64,000 nucleotides of DNA, taken from JANWHQ01 sp963775275. Lineage in GTDB: Bacteria; Pseudomonadota; Alphaproteobacteria; Caulobacterales; Caulobacteraceae. Below are positions 46,329-55,638 of this stretch, piece by piece (the first letter of the stretch is position 1; every line of letters begins with the position of its first letter). A program made the position numbers and the translations under genes. The notes beneath the pieces are model-generated. The model was not told where the DNA came from and did not search any database. It saw only the letters and a program-made list of their open reading frames with translations. The DNA lies in assembly GCA_963775275.1 (NCBI GenBank), contig CAVZII010000005.1:2914001-2978000 (forward strand), given 5' to 3'.

Positions 46329-47487
46329 CCCGAGCGCGCCCGGCCAGCCGTCCCGGCTCGCCGTCGTCGCGGCCGGCGGGACCGGCGGGCACCTGTTTCC
46401 CGCCCAGGCCCTGGCCGAGGCCCTGATCGCGCGCGGCTGGCGCATCGTGCTGGCCACGGACGAGCGCGGCGCACAGTTCGCGGACCACTTCCCGGCCGAG
46501 GAGCACCTTGGACTGTCGGCGGCGACCTTCCGCCGGGGCGATCCTGTGGGCATGGCGCGGGCCGGGCTGAACATCGGCCGCGGGGTGCTGCAGGCGCGCA
46601 CAGCCTTCAAGCGCCTGAGCCCTGCCGTCGTGGTGGGCTTCGGCGGCTATCCGTCGCTGCCGGCCATGCTCGCCGCCTTCACCATGGGCCTGCCCACCGT
46701 CATCCACGAGCAGAACGCCGTCATCGGCCGCGCCAACAAGCTCCTCGCCTCCCGCGCCGCGGCGGTGGCCTGCGCTTTCCCGACCCTGAAGAAGGCGCCG
46801 CCCACGGTCAGCGCGCGGGCGGTCGTCGTCGGCAACCCGATCCGCCCGCCGATCCGGGCCCTGTTCGAGGAGCCCTACAGGCGTCCCACGCGGTCGATCC
46901 ACCTGCTGATCACCGGCGGAAGCCAGGGCGCGCGCCTGCTCTCCGAGCTGCCGCCCGCGGCGATCCAGCTCCTGCCCGAAGCCCTTCGCGCGCGGCTGAA
47001 GGTGCATCAGCAGACCCGGACCGAGTCCATCGAAACGGCGCGCAAGGCCTATGCGGAGGCCCTGGTCGAGGCCGAGATCGCCCCCTTCTTCCGCGACATG
47101 GCCTCCAGGCTGGGCCAGGCCCACCTGGTCATCGGACGGGCGGGCGCCTCGACCTGCTGCGAGCTGGCCGTGGCCGGCAAGCCCGCCATCCTGGCGCCGC
47201 TGAAGATCGCGCTCGACGACGACCAGGGCCAGAACGCCCGCCTCCTGGCCGAGGCGGGCGCGGCGGTGATCCTGCCGGAGGACGAGCTCACGCCGGAGTC
47301 CCTGGCCGAGGTCCTGGCGCGTCTCCTGGAGCATCCTTCGCAGCTGGCGAAGATGGCGGCGGCGGCGAGGTCCGTGGCGGTCCCGGACGCGGCCGAGCGC
47401 CTGGCCGATGTGGTCGAGAGGGCGGCGCTTCAGGCGTCAGCGGCGGCCGGCGCCGACGCCGGCTCCGGCTCGCTCGGGAAGTCGTAG
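46297..47487 (+). CDS. murG: UDP-GlcNAc:lipid I N-acetylglucosaminyltransferase
   Basis: MurG converts lipid I to lipid II at the inner face of the membrane. The 396-residue protein has AVVAAGGTGGHLFPAQALAE, VVGFGGYPSLPAMLA, IHEQNAVIGRANKLLA, ITGGSQGARLLSE and the acceptor region GRAGASTCCELAVAGKPAIL. The first ~20 residues (MSDERQIHLTGPSAPGQP) precede the usual start of the domain and are partly encoded by a hairpin arm. No other start codon lies between the GTG and the conserved AVVAAGG, so this start is the only visible choice. murC is about 9 kb away instead of adjacent. Confidence 0.94.
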   Translation: MSDERQIHLTGPSAPGQPSRLAVVAAGGTGGHLFPAQALAEALIARGWRIVLATDERGAQFADHFPAEEHLGLSAATFRRGDPVGMARAGLNIGRGVLQARTAFKRLSPAVVVGFGGYPSLPAMLAAFTMGLPTVIHEQNAVIGRANKLLASRAAAVACAFPTLKKAPPTVSARAVVVGNPIRPPIRALFEEPYRRPTRSIHLLITGGSQGARLLSELPPAAIQLLPEALRARLKVHQQTRTESIETARKAYAEALVEAEIAPFFRDMASRLGQAHLVIGRAGASTCCELAVAGKPAILAPLKIALDDDQGQNARLLAEAGAAVILPEDELTPESLAEVLARLLEHPSQLAKMAAAARSVAVPDAAERLADVVERAALQASAAAGADAGSGSLGKS

Positions 47488-48107
47488 CCCAGCATCTCGA
47501 GGTCGCGGGCGTAGCGCTCGGCGATGTGGCGTCGGGCCTCGTCGTCGTACCATTCCACCAGGGGGCGCGGCTCCACGCCCGCCGCCTCCGCGGACTCGTC
47601 GAACCGGTTGCGGTGCGGCAGCTCGGCGGGGCTCAGGCCCAGCGCCCGGACCGCGTTCGGCAGGTCCTCGAACGAGATCAGCTCTTTGGCGCGCTCCAGC
47701 TGCAGGTGCTGGGACTGCCAGTGGGTGTTGGCCTTGTCGTCCGAGCCCTCCTCGGAGTTCAGCCAGGCGGCGAACTCGCCGAACGGCATCTTGCGCCTGA
47801 GCCCCGCGTAGCGCCGGAAGTAGCTCTCGTTGGCCTCGGCCGGATACATGATCTTGTTCATCCAGCACGAAACCGCCCGCGTGAAGGGATTGCGCTTCAC
47901 CGCCACGATCCGGAAGTCCTCGAACGCCGGGTTGAGCCGCCACAGCTGCTCGAAGGTCAGCTCGCAGGGGATCGCGTCTGGCCCGTACCTCCTGACCAGC
48001 GCCCGCGAGATCGAACCGCCGCCGTTCTTGGGCGTCCAGAGCCAGATCTGCCGCCGGGCGGGCAGCACGACCTTGACCAGGCCGTCATCGGCCTTGCCGG
48101 TGCGCAC
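47430..48107 (-). CDS. Sulfotransferase-family protein
   Basis: A 225-residue protein resembling the Sulfotransfer_2 type. WTPKNGGGSISRALV stands in the place of the 5'-PSB (PAPS phosphosulfate) loop, VAVKRNPFTRAVSCWMNKI in that of the 3'-phosphate-binding helix, and NTHWQSQHLQLERAKELI matches the HWxxQ region. It overlaps the 3' end of murG by 58 nt on the opposite strand. The GTG at 48107 is the only plausible start; similar codons continue upstream but without a start. The acceptor is unknown. Confidence 0.7.
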   Translation of the reverse strand: MRTGKADDGLVKVVLPARRQIWLWTPKNGGGSISRALVRRYGPDAIPCELTFEQLWRLNPAFEDFRIVAVKRNPFTRAVSCWMNKIMYPAEANESYFRRYAGLRRKMPFGEFAAWLNSEEGSDDKANTHWQSQHLQLERAKELISFEDLPNAVRALGLSPAELPHRNRFDESAEAAGVEPRPLVEWYDDEARRHIAERYARDLEMLGYDFPSEPEPASAPAAADA

Positions 48108-48412
48108 CGACGCGAAGAGCTTGGCGAGAACTCGATGAAAGCGAACACCGAATGATCGTCAGGTCGAGCCTAGTTCATCCCGTCATGATGTCCAAAGCCG
48201 CCTGGCCGCAGACGGCCCGATCCTGGCGTCGCGTTTGACAAGTTGACGGCCGGGGCCGGGGCGGAAACGATGGCGCCGGTTGATCAGGACTCCAGATCAT
48301 TGTCCTATCCCGGGCCGGCATCGGCGCCTTGGGCGGATCTGGCGACCAAGGGCGCCGCCCCGAGCGGACGAAGACGCCGCGCCTGGGCGAAGACGGAGAG
48401 GGAGGATTGCCG
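48108..48412. other. Intergenic region between divergent sulfotransferase and carotenoid oxygenase
   Basis: A 305-bp gap without a supported gene. It contains a possible -35 hexamer TTGACA at 48235-48240, a GACTC (GANTC) site near 48289, and the GGGAGG ribosome site of the downstream gene at 48400. No repeat or strong hairpin was seen. Confidence 0.5.
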
Positions 48413-50022
48413 ATGAAGAGTCGCAGGAGCGGTGCATCGCCGGAGCACGCGGTCGACCGCAGGGCCTTCCTCGGCGCGGCCACGGTCGGCGCCGGCGCCA
48501 CGCTCGCGGGACTGGGCGCGTCGGATGCCGCGCTCGCCGCCGGAGCTGATGGCCGGGCCGGACAGGTCCTGTTCCCGAGCGGGCCCAGGACGTTCGGCGG
48601 GGGCGGCAGCGCCGCGCGCGCCGTCAACCGGTCCGAGGTCGACCTCTACGACTGCGAAGTCGAAGGCAAGCTGCCCACGGATCTGGACGGGACCTGGTTC
48701 CGCGTCGGGCCCGACCCGCAATATCCCAAGCCCGAGAAGTATTCCGGCGACATCGCCTTCGACGGCGAGGGCCACGTCAGCATGTTCCGCATCAAGGACG
48801 GCCACGTCGACTATCGCACGCGCTACGCCCGCACCCAGCGCTGGAAGGCCCAGCATGCGGCGCGGCGGTCGCTGTTCGGCATGTACCGCAATCCCTTCAC
48901 CGACGATCCCAGCGTCAAGGGGCTGTCGCGCGGCACCGCCAACACCCAGCTCTTCGTCCACCACAAGAAGCTGCTGGTCTTCAAGGAGGACAGCCCGCCG
49001 GTCTACATGGACCCGCACACGCTGGAGACGGTGGACGACTACTATACGTTCGGCGGCAAGCTCGACAGCCAGACCCATACCGCCCACCCCAAGATCGATC
49101 CGGTCACGGGCGAGTACGTGAGCTTCGGCTATGAGGCCAACGGCCTGCTCTCGAAGGACATCTTCGTCTTCACCGCCGACCGCAACGGCCACGTGAACTG
49201 GTCGGTCAAGGTCCAGGGGCCCTACGCGGGGATGATGCACGACTTCGCCGTCACCCAGCGGCACATCGTCCTCTATCTGACCAACATGGTCGCCGACATG
49301 AACCGGATAAAGGCCGGGGGCGTGCACTTCTCCTACGACAGCCAGACCCCCTGCTATTTCGGCGTCATGCGCCGGGGCGGCGACGGCAAGGACCTGAAGT
49401 GGTTCACGGGCCAGAGCCTGTTCTGCACCCACGTCATGGGCGCCTGGTCGGACGGCGACAAGGTCACGGTGGACATGGACGGGGGCGAGTCCAACCAGTT
49501 CCCCTTCTTCCCCAACCTGCACGAGCCGTTCGATCCGGTCGAAGGCGAGGGGCCTCGTCCGCCGCTACACCGTCGACCTCTCGGACCGCGAGCAACGACC
49601 ACTACCAGGTCCAGACCCTGTGGCCCGAGGTCTCCGGCGCCCTCTCGCGCCAGGACGACCGCTATCACACCCTGCCGTACCGCTACGGCTACATGAACGC
49701 CTTCGGCCCGGGCGGCGGCGGCTGGGCGATGTTCGACCACTCCACCGGCCAGGCGCAGATGGTCACCGTGCCCGGATACTCCCTCTCGGAGATGACCTTC
49801 GTGCCGCGCAAGCGCGGCGCGCCCGAGGGCGACGGCTACCTGATCGGCCTGGGCGGCAGCCAGAAGGAGGCCGGACGTTCCGACCTGATCCTCGTCGACA
49901 CCAAGGATCCGGCCGCCGGGCCCGTCGCGCGCGTGAAGATGCCCTTCAAGTGCGTCGGCCAGGTCCACGGCTTCTGGGCCGACGCCAGCGACCTGCCGCC
50001 CGAGAAGCCGCAGCACGCCTGA
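48413..50022 (+). pseudogene. Carotenoid oxygenase-family protein (two +1 frameshifts)
   Basis: A Tat-exported relative of carotenoid/lignostilbene dioxygenases, which cleave C=C bonds using a four-His iron site. The Tat signal is DRRAFLGAATVGAGATLAG. Typical segments are DLDGTWFRVGPDPQYP, FDGEGHVSMFRIKDG, THTAHPKIDPVTGEYV, GMMHDFAVTQRHIV and FFPNLHEPFDPV. The frame shifts near 49552 (extra G) and 49590 (extra G); correcting both gives VRRYTVDLSD then SNDHYQVQTLWPEVSG and the final TLPYRYGYMNAFGPGG. It is likely intact in reality. It lies at the head of a carotenoid oxygenase/PQQ dehydrogenase/SnoaL group. Confidence 0.8.
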
Positions 50023-50395
50023 GCGGGTCCGGCGTGGCCGCGCTTCCCCTCTCCATCGTGATCCCCAGGCGAGCCCCCGCGACCGGCCGAAGGCCGGCAA
50101 GAGGAACGCAGAGGACGCAGAGGAGAACAGAGGACGCAGAGATGCACTGCCCCTCTGCGGACTCCGCGCCGTCTCTGCGACCTCTGCGTTCCTCTTGCAG
50201 GCGGCTCCGCCGCCACCGAGTTCCCCCACTTTACACCGTCATCCCCGGGCCGAGCGCGCCAGCGCGAGTCGCCGGGGACCCATGCACACGACCCGAGCGC
50301 GGTGTTCATGGATGGCCGGGACTTCGCCCGGCCATGACGGTGGTTGTTAGATCGATTTCCAAAAGCGCTTTGACCGCACTCCTGAAGGACGGCCC
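50023..50395. repeat. Intergenic palindromic repeat (GCAGAGGACGCAGAG family)
   Basis: A 373-bp gap without a gene. CAAGAGGAACGCAGAGGACG begins at 50098 and continues to 50122; its near-exact complement is at 50173-50197, giving a 25-bp stem with one mismatch. Direct repeats of AGAGGACGCAGAG lie between. A related block is at 52615-52720, so the PQQ dehydrogenase gene is flanked by the family. Confidence 0.75.
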
Positions 50396-52482
50396 ATGCT
50401 GAAGGTCCTCGCGGCGGCGCTGCTCGCCCTTCTCGCCGCCGCGCCGGCCGTCGGCGCGGGCCCGGATTCGGCCGGCCTCGCCCATCCCGACCCCGGCCAG
50501 TGGGTCAGCCCCTCGCGCACCTACGACGAGCAGCGCTTCAGCCCGCTCGCCCAGATCAACGATCGGACGGTGAAGGGGCTCGGCCTCGCCTGGTACGCCG
50601 ACATCGACACCGACCGGGGCATCGAGGCCAGCCCCCTGATGGTCGACGGCGTGCTCTACGACGTCTCGCCGTGGAACCGGACCACCGCCTACGACGCCCG
50701 CACGGGCAAGGTGCTGTGGAGCTTCGATCCGCAGGTCCCGCTCAAGTACGGCCGCATGGCCTGCTGCGACATCGTCTCGCGCGGCCTCGCGGCGTGGAAG
50801 GGCAGGATCTATGTCGCCACCCTCGACGGCCGGCTGATCGCGCTCGACGCCCGGACCGGCAAGCCCGTCTGGTCGGTCCTCACCGTCGATCACGCCATGC
50901 GCTACACCATCACCGGCGCGCCGCGCGTCTTCGACGGCAAGGTGATCATCGGCAACGGCGGCGCCGAGATGGGCGTGCGCGGCTACGTCACCGCCTACGA
51001 CGCCTCGACCGGCAGGCGGTCTGGCGCTTCTACACGGTCCCCGGCGACCCGCGTGCCAAAGGGGCTTCGAGAGCAAGGCCATGGCCATGGCCGCCAAGAC
51101 CTGGACCGGCGAGTGGTGGAAGGCCGGCGGCGGCGGCACGGCGTGGGACGCCTTCGCCTATGATCCCAAGCTCAAGCCTGATCTATGTCGGCGTCGGCAA
51201 CGGCTCGCCCTGGGTCCAGAAGTTCCGCAGCCCCGGCGGCGGGGACAACCTGTTCCTCGCCTCCATCGTCGCGCTGAAGGCCGACACCGGGCGCCTACGT
51301 CTGGCACTACCAGACGACGCCGGGCGAGGAGTGGGACTACACCGCCACCCAGCCGATGATCCTGGCCGACCTCAAGATCGGCGGGCGGATGCGCCAGGTG
51401 ATCATGCAGGCGCCCAAGAACGGATTCTTCTACGTGCTCGACCGCCGCACCGGCGAGCTGATCTCGCGCCAAGCCCTTCGTGCCGGTCAACTGGGCCAGC
51501 GGGATCGACATGAAGACCGGCCGGCCGATCGAGAACCCGGCCGTGCGCTACGGGATGACGCCGGCGATGGTCTCCCCCGGCGCCGGCGGCGGCGCACAAC
51601 TGGAACCCGATGGCCTACAGCCCGGTCACGCGCCTGGCCTACTTCCCGGTCTCGCAGACCTACATGGGCTATGCGGCGGCGGACACCTTCGATCCCTCCA
51701 GGCCCTCGCTCGGCACGGCCTTCACCGGCCACGACGCCGAGCGCAAGGCCATCGCCGAGTACGCCGACGCGCACACCAAGGGCTGGCTCACCGCCTGGGA
51801 CCCTGCGACCCAGACCGAGGTCTGGCGCGTCCCCTATCCCCTGGTCGGCAGCGGCGGCGTCCTGGTGACCGCCGGCAACCTCGTCTTCCAGGGGACCATC
51901 GGCTCGACGCTCGCCGCCTACCGCGCCGACACCGGCGAGAAGGTCTGGGACATGCCGGTGCAGAACGTGCCGATCTCCGCGCCCATCACCTACATGCTGG
52001 ACGGGGTGCAGTACGTGGCGGTGAACGCCGGCTGGGGCGGCGGCCTCGCCCACGTCGAGCGCGCCCGCTACACCCGGCTCAAGGTCTATAAGCCCCGGCT
52101 CCTGGTCTTCAGGCTCGGCGGGACGGCCAGCCTGCCGCCTCCGCCGCCCGAGGCCATGACGGTTCCCGAGCTCACGCCCCCGCCACCGCTCACCGGCTCG
52201 CCCGCCGTCGTCGCCCGGGGCGAGGCCCTCTACGCCCAGACCTGCGCCCTCTGCCACGGCGCGGCCGCGCGCGGCGGCGTCAAGGATTTGCGCTACATGT
52301 CGCCGGCCACGCACAAGGACTTCCTCGACATCGTCATCGGCGGCAAGCGCGCCCAGAACGGCATGGCCAGCTTCGCCGACACGCTCTCCAGGGACGACGC
52401 CGAAGCCATCCACCAGTACCTGATCTCCCGCGCCAACGCCGACTGGGAAGGCCCGTCTGCTGCCGGGAGCGCCAGCCAATGA
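50396..52482 (+). pseudogene. PQQ-dependent quinohemoprotein alcohol dehydrogenase (about six indels)
   Basis: A periplasmic PQQ enzyme with a C-terminal cytochrome c domain, which oxidises alcohols and feeds electrons to the respiratory chain. A signal peptide (LAAALLALLAAAPAVGA) precedes the beta-propeller; the vicinal Cys pair in RMACCDIVSRG is at residues 123-124, with IYVATLDGRLIALDARTG and GNGGAEMGVRGYV following. The heme site is CALCHGAAARGG. The frame changes near 51013, 51060, 51176, 51290, 51467 and 51590, most being one extra G or C, and correcting them recovers the whole protein. The dense errors suggest a poor-quality patch, though real decay cannot be excluded. Confidence 0.82.
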
Positions 52483-52858
52483 GCCCCGGCTCCGAGCCCC
52501 CTCGCGACTCCTCTCCCCCTGGATGGGGGAGAGGCCGGGAGAGGGGGTGGCGCCGTCTCAGGATATGGCGACGCCGCCGACAGAGGCCGTGGGACGCCCG
52601 CCCACGCCCGTTCCCGGGCCGAAGGCCCGCAAGTTCAACGCAGAGATCGCAGAGAAGGCGCAGAGATCGCAGAGGCGCAATGCCTCTCTGCGTCCTCTTC
52701 TTTCCTCCGCGTCCTCCGAGCCTGCCCTCGGGCCGGCCGCAGGCCGGACCCGGGGGTTCCACTTACCGGCGGCTCCGCCGCCCCGAAGCTGCTCGACCTT
52801 CCATCGCCATCCCCAGGCCGACCCGGTGTCCATGGGGAGCTGGTCCACGGAGACTCCG
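52483..52858. repeat. Intergenic palindromic repeats
   Basis: A 376-bp gap. At 52495-52545 there is a REP-like CCCCTGGATGGGGGAG palindrome. At 52630-52720 lies a GCAGAGATCGCAGAG array with the opposing CTCTGCGTCCTC arm, as in the block at 50098-50197. From about 52735 there is GGGCCGGCCGCAGGCC-type dyad sequence and CGGCGGCTCCGCCG. No gene is supported here. Confidence 0.7.
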
Positions 52859-53467
52859 ATGCCTGCCAACATGATCCGCAAGCTCGCCGCCCTGGGCGCA
52901 ACCGTCCTGCTGCTGGCCGGGCCGGCGTCAGCCGCGCACGCGGCGCAGCCCCGCTACTCCAGCCACTACGCCCAGGACCGCGCGCAGATCGAGGACCTGA
53001 TGGCGCGGTATCTGTTCGCGATCGACTACGACGACTGGGACGCCTACGTCGAAACCTTCGCGCCGGACGGCGAGCTCGAGTTCGCCAGCGGGACCAGCAA
53101 GGGCCGCGACGCGATCCGCGCGGCGGTCACGAAGTTCGCCACCGGCATCGGCCGGTTCTACCACACCGAGGACGGCAAGCCCGCCAAGCTCCGCCACGTC
53201 ATCCTGCAGTCGGTCATCCGCGTGGAGGGCAAGCGCGCCTGGGCCCGCTCGCTGTGGCTCGAGATGGCCAACAACGGCCCCGGCGACACCATGAAGATGG
53301 GCACCTACGGCATCTACGAGGACGACCTCGTGAAGGAGGGCGGCCAGTGGCTCTTCGCCAAGCGCCGCGTCCTGAACGAGTTCATCCCCAAGCGCACCTC
53401 TGGGCCGAACGACCCGGTGCGCGACATGGACGCCGCCGCCGAGGCCTTCCGCGCGGGCGCAAAGTAG
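52859..53467 (+). CDS. Exported SnoaL/NTF2-like protein
   Basis: A 202-residue protein with a signal peptide (LAALGATVLLLAGPASAAHA) and a SnoaL-like alpha+beta cone domain: QIEDLMARYLFAIDYDDWDA, YVETFAPDGELEFASG, GRDAIRAAVTKFA and HVILQSVIRVEGKRAWA. Such proteins are often hydratases, isomerases or ligand binders paired with oxidoreductases. It is the third gene after the carotenoid oxygenase and PQQ dehydrogenase. The ATG at 52859 is used; ATG 52871 is an alternative. Confidence 0.82.
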   Translation: MPANMIRKLAALGATVLLLAGPASAAHAAQPRYSSHYAQDRAQIEDLMARYLFAIDYDDWDAYVETFAPDGELEFASGTSKGRDAIRAAVTKFATGIGRFYHTEDGKPAKLRHVILQSVIRVEGKRAWARSLWLEMANNGPGDTMKMGTYGIYEDDLVKEGGQWLFAKRRVLNEFIPKRTSGPNDPVRDMDAAAEAFRAGAK

Positions 53468-53489
53468 CCCTCCCGACGAGTTACGGGTC

Positions 53490-53815
53490 CGGTAGCCTGG
53501 AGAGCCGCGTCGGACGCCGGCCCGTTCGTGTCGCTGAAGACGGCCCACGCGCTGGGTTTCGACTTCGTCCTCGCGCCGATCGAGTCGCTGTTCGCCATGC
53601 ACAAGGCGGTGGGCGCGGTCTAAGCGCAGGTGCTGAGGACGGGCGACCTGCAGCCCGTGGCCGATCGCCTGACCGACTTCGAGGACTTCAACCGTTTCAT
53701 CGGCCTGGACGAGGCGCTGGACCGCGAGCGCCGCTATGGCGATCAGGCGAGCCGGGCAGGGCCGACAGGCTTGGCGGCGCGTCCTTGTAACCGCTGGGTC
53801 CCGATCATCGAATGA
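53490..53815 (+). pseudogene. Remnant of an isocitrate lyase/PEP mutase-family C-terminus
   Basis: One reading frame encodes DAGPFVSLKTAHALGFDFVL, LAPIESLFAMHKAVGAV, a TAA stop at 53621, then QVLRTGDLQPVADRLTDFED and FNRFIGLDEALDRERRYGDQ. This matches the C-terminal end of the isocitrate lyase/PEP phosphomutase superfamily (the Y/APxxxLxA segment and the final FxxxNxxIGL). The TAA replaces what is usually Tyr or similar. The rest of the gene is missing, so this is a degraded remnant. Confidence 0.6.
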
Positions 53816-54476
53816 TCTTGTCGCGAACGAGCATGAACCGGAAGCGGACCGGGTCGAGGAAGTTGGCCTCGTCGGCGCGCATGGCGTCGCTCGCGGGCGT
53901 TCCCGCCATGGCGTGGAAAGCCTGCAGGCTGGTCAGCCAGATCTCGAGGACGCCGTCGAAGTTGGGCTCGGCGCCGGCGTCGTAGCTGCTGAGCAGGGCG
54001 TGGTTCTGAACGTAGCGTTCCATCGCCGCGAAGTTCCGCAGCACCAGTTGGCCGTGCGGGTCTTGCCAGTAGTCCTGGAACGCTTGCGGCGACAGGCCCG
54101 GCTTGCGGTGGTTGAAGGTGATGAGCTTGAGGGCGTCGTCCGGCGCGGGCAAATCGCGCATGACGACTTCCCGCGCCAGGAACTGCCGGGTTCCGGCAGG
54201 GTCGGAAAACTGTGCTGCGTCCGCCCTGATCGCCGCCATCTCGGATGACGCCAGCGCCCGCTTCGCCGCCGCCTCGTCCTCGAACCACAGCGACCCGAAG
54301 CCGTCATAGGGCGCATTGCCGAAGTCGTCTTCGCCCGTCACGCGGTGTGACTGGCGATAGCCCTTCAGCCCGGGGAGTCCGAGGGCCATCGGGCCATGCT
54401 GCTCGATCCAGTACCGGCGACAGGCCTCCGCCGGCTGGTCGGCCCGGTACTTGAGCGCCACGATCCACTTGATCAT
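53805..54476 (-). CDS. EthD-domain protein (two tandem EthD units)
   Basis: A 223-residue protein made of two dimeric alpha/beta-barrel (EthD) repeats. The first is MIKWIVALKYRADQPAEACR, RYWIEQHGPMALGLPGLKGY; the second is LKLITFNHRKPGLSPQAFQD, YWQDPHGQLVLRNFAAMERY. EthD proteins help ether or aromatic ring breakdown; the precise role is unknown. It lies beside accessory NmrA-type genes, and its 3' end overlaps the lyase remnant by 11 nt. Confidence 0.8.
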   Translation of the reverse strand: MIKWIVALKYRADQPAEACRRYWIEQHGPMALGLPGLKGYRQSHRVTGEDDFGNAPYDGFGSLWFEDEAAAKRALASSEMAAIRADAAQFSDPAGTRQFLAREVVMRDLPAPDDALKLITFNHRKPGLSPQAFQDYWQDPHGQLVLRNFAAMERYVQNHALLSSYDAGAEPNFDGVLEIWLTSLQAFHAMAGTPASDAMRADEANFLDPVRFRFMLVRDKIIR

Positions 54477-54651
54477 CTATCTCCCCCGCTCACCCCCGCG
54501 ACCGCGTTGCAGAGGCGCGCAGCAGCCAACGCGAGGACCAAAGTTTTGTTTTCGTTCGTGTAGTTCGTGGTCAAACGTCTGCTGCGCGGATGCTGGCCGC
54601 GCCGACGCAATCGAACCACGAACCACACGAAAAACACGGACGCGCACAGCC
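54477..54651. repeat. Palindromic repeat with TTCGTGTAGTTCGTGGT arms
   Basis: A 17-nt arm at 54555-54571 is complementary to 54615-54631 with one mismatch. The arms are separated by 43 nt that contain a GCAGCA/TGCTGC pairing. This family differs from the GCAGAG repeats around the PQQ gene. No gene lies in this gap. Confidence 0.7.
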
Positions 54652-55599
54652 CTAAAGCAGGATCTTGTTCTTGTACTTGGCCAGCCAGGCGTCGAAATCC
54701 ATCAGGGACGGCGCCAGGGCCCGCGCCGCATCCACGCTTCGGGACGCCCGGTACGGCTGTTCGAACTCATCGAAGACCTGGAACATGTTGCCCAGGTCGT
54801 CGGCGCCGGGGAACCCGAGATTGCGATAGGCCTCCGTCGACATGGGGCTGAAGGTGCAGTCTATGCCGAGCGAGGCGCTGAATTTCGCGGCCATTTCGGT
54901 CCCGCTCAGGTGCTCTGCGGCGATGCCGACCGTCTCGCCGGCAAGCCCGCTCCGGGTCCGGAAGATGGCGTAGGCGCACTGGCCGATGTCCTCGGCCGCG
55001 ATCCCCGGCATCCTGGCCTTCCCGATCGGGAGGGTCAGCGCGTAGGCGCCGTCCTGGCCCCTCGTGGGGCCCCAGCCATGATTGTAGAAGTTGTCCCAAT
55101 AGAAGCAGGTCAGCAGGAACGTCGTCGGCAGGCCCAGATCGGTGAAGACATGGTCGATCTGTCCCTTGGAGTCCGAGTGCGGGACCTTGTACCTGCCCAT
55201 CAGCGTGGGCATCCGCGGATCGCTGAGCGGCAGCCACTGGGACGTATCGTCCAGCGTCGACCAGATCACATGCGCCGCGTCTGCCGTCCTTGCGGCCCTG
55301 GCGATGTTCGTGGCCTGTTGTTGCTCGTGCTCCACCGAGGCGACCTCGGGATAGTTGGTCACGCCGAAGACCCCATGCGCGCCCCTGAACGCGGCCGCGA
55401 GGCTGGCTTCGTCGTCCAGGTCGGCCGCCACGACCTCGGCGCCCCTGGCCGCGAGGGCCCTCGCCTTGTCCGAGCCCGGGTTGCGGGTGATCGCCCGACA
55501 GGTAAATCCGCCATCGGGATCGCCCAGGATCGCCTCGCACAGGCCGGAGCCCTGCGACCCCGTCGCCCCGAGAACTGCGATGGTCTTAGAGCCGGCCAT
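54652..55599 (-). CDS. NmrA-family NAD(P)-binding protein
   Basis: A 315-residue atypical short-chain dehydrogenase. The N-terminal Rossmann motif is AVLGATGSQGSGLCEAIL, followed by VVAADLDDEASLAAAFRGAH and GVFGVTNYPEV. NmrA proteins often lack the catalytic Tyr/Lys pair and act as redox sensors, but can be reductases. The start MAGSKT at 55599 is preferred to one 18 nt upstream. It lies downstream of a related but frame-disrupted gene. Confidence 0.85.
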   Translation of the reverse strand: MAGSKTIAVLGATGSQGSGLCEAILGDPDGGFTCRAITRNPGSDKARALAARGAEVVAADLDDEASLAAAFRGAHGVFGVTNYPEVASVEHEQQQATNIARAARTADAAHVIWSTLDDTSQWLPLSDPRMPTLMGRYKVPHSDSKGQIDHVFTDLGLPTTFLLTCFYWDNFYNHGWGPTRGQDGAYALTLPIGKARMPGIAAEDIGQCAYAIFRTRSGLAGETVGIAAEHLSGTEMAAKFSASLGIDCTFSPMSTEAYRNLGFPGADDLGNMFQVFDEFEQPYRASRSVDAARALAPSLMDFDAWLAKYKNKILL

Positions 55600-55638
55600 G
55601 TCGGGCTCTCCAATCAAGATCGAGGGCGGGCTGGTCCA

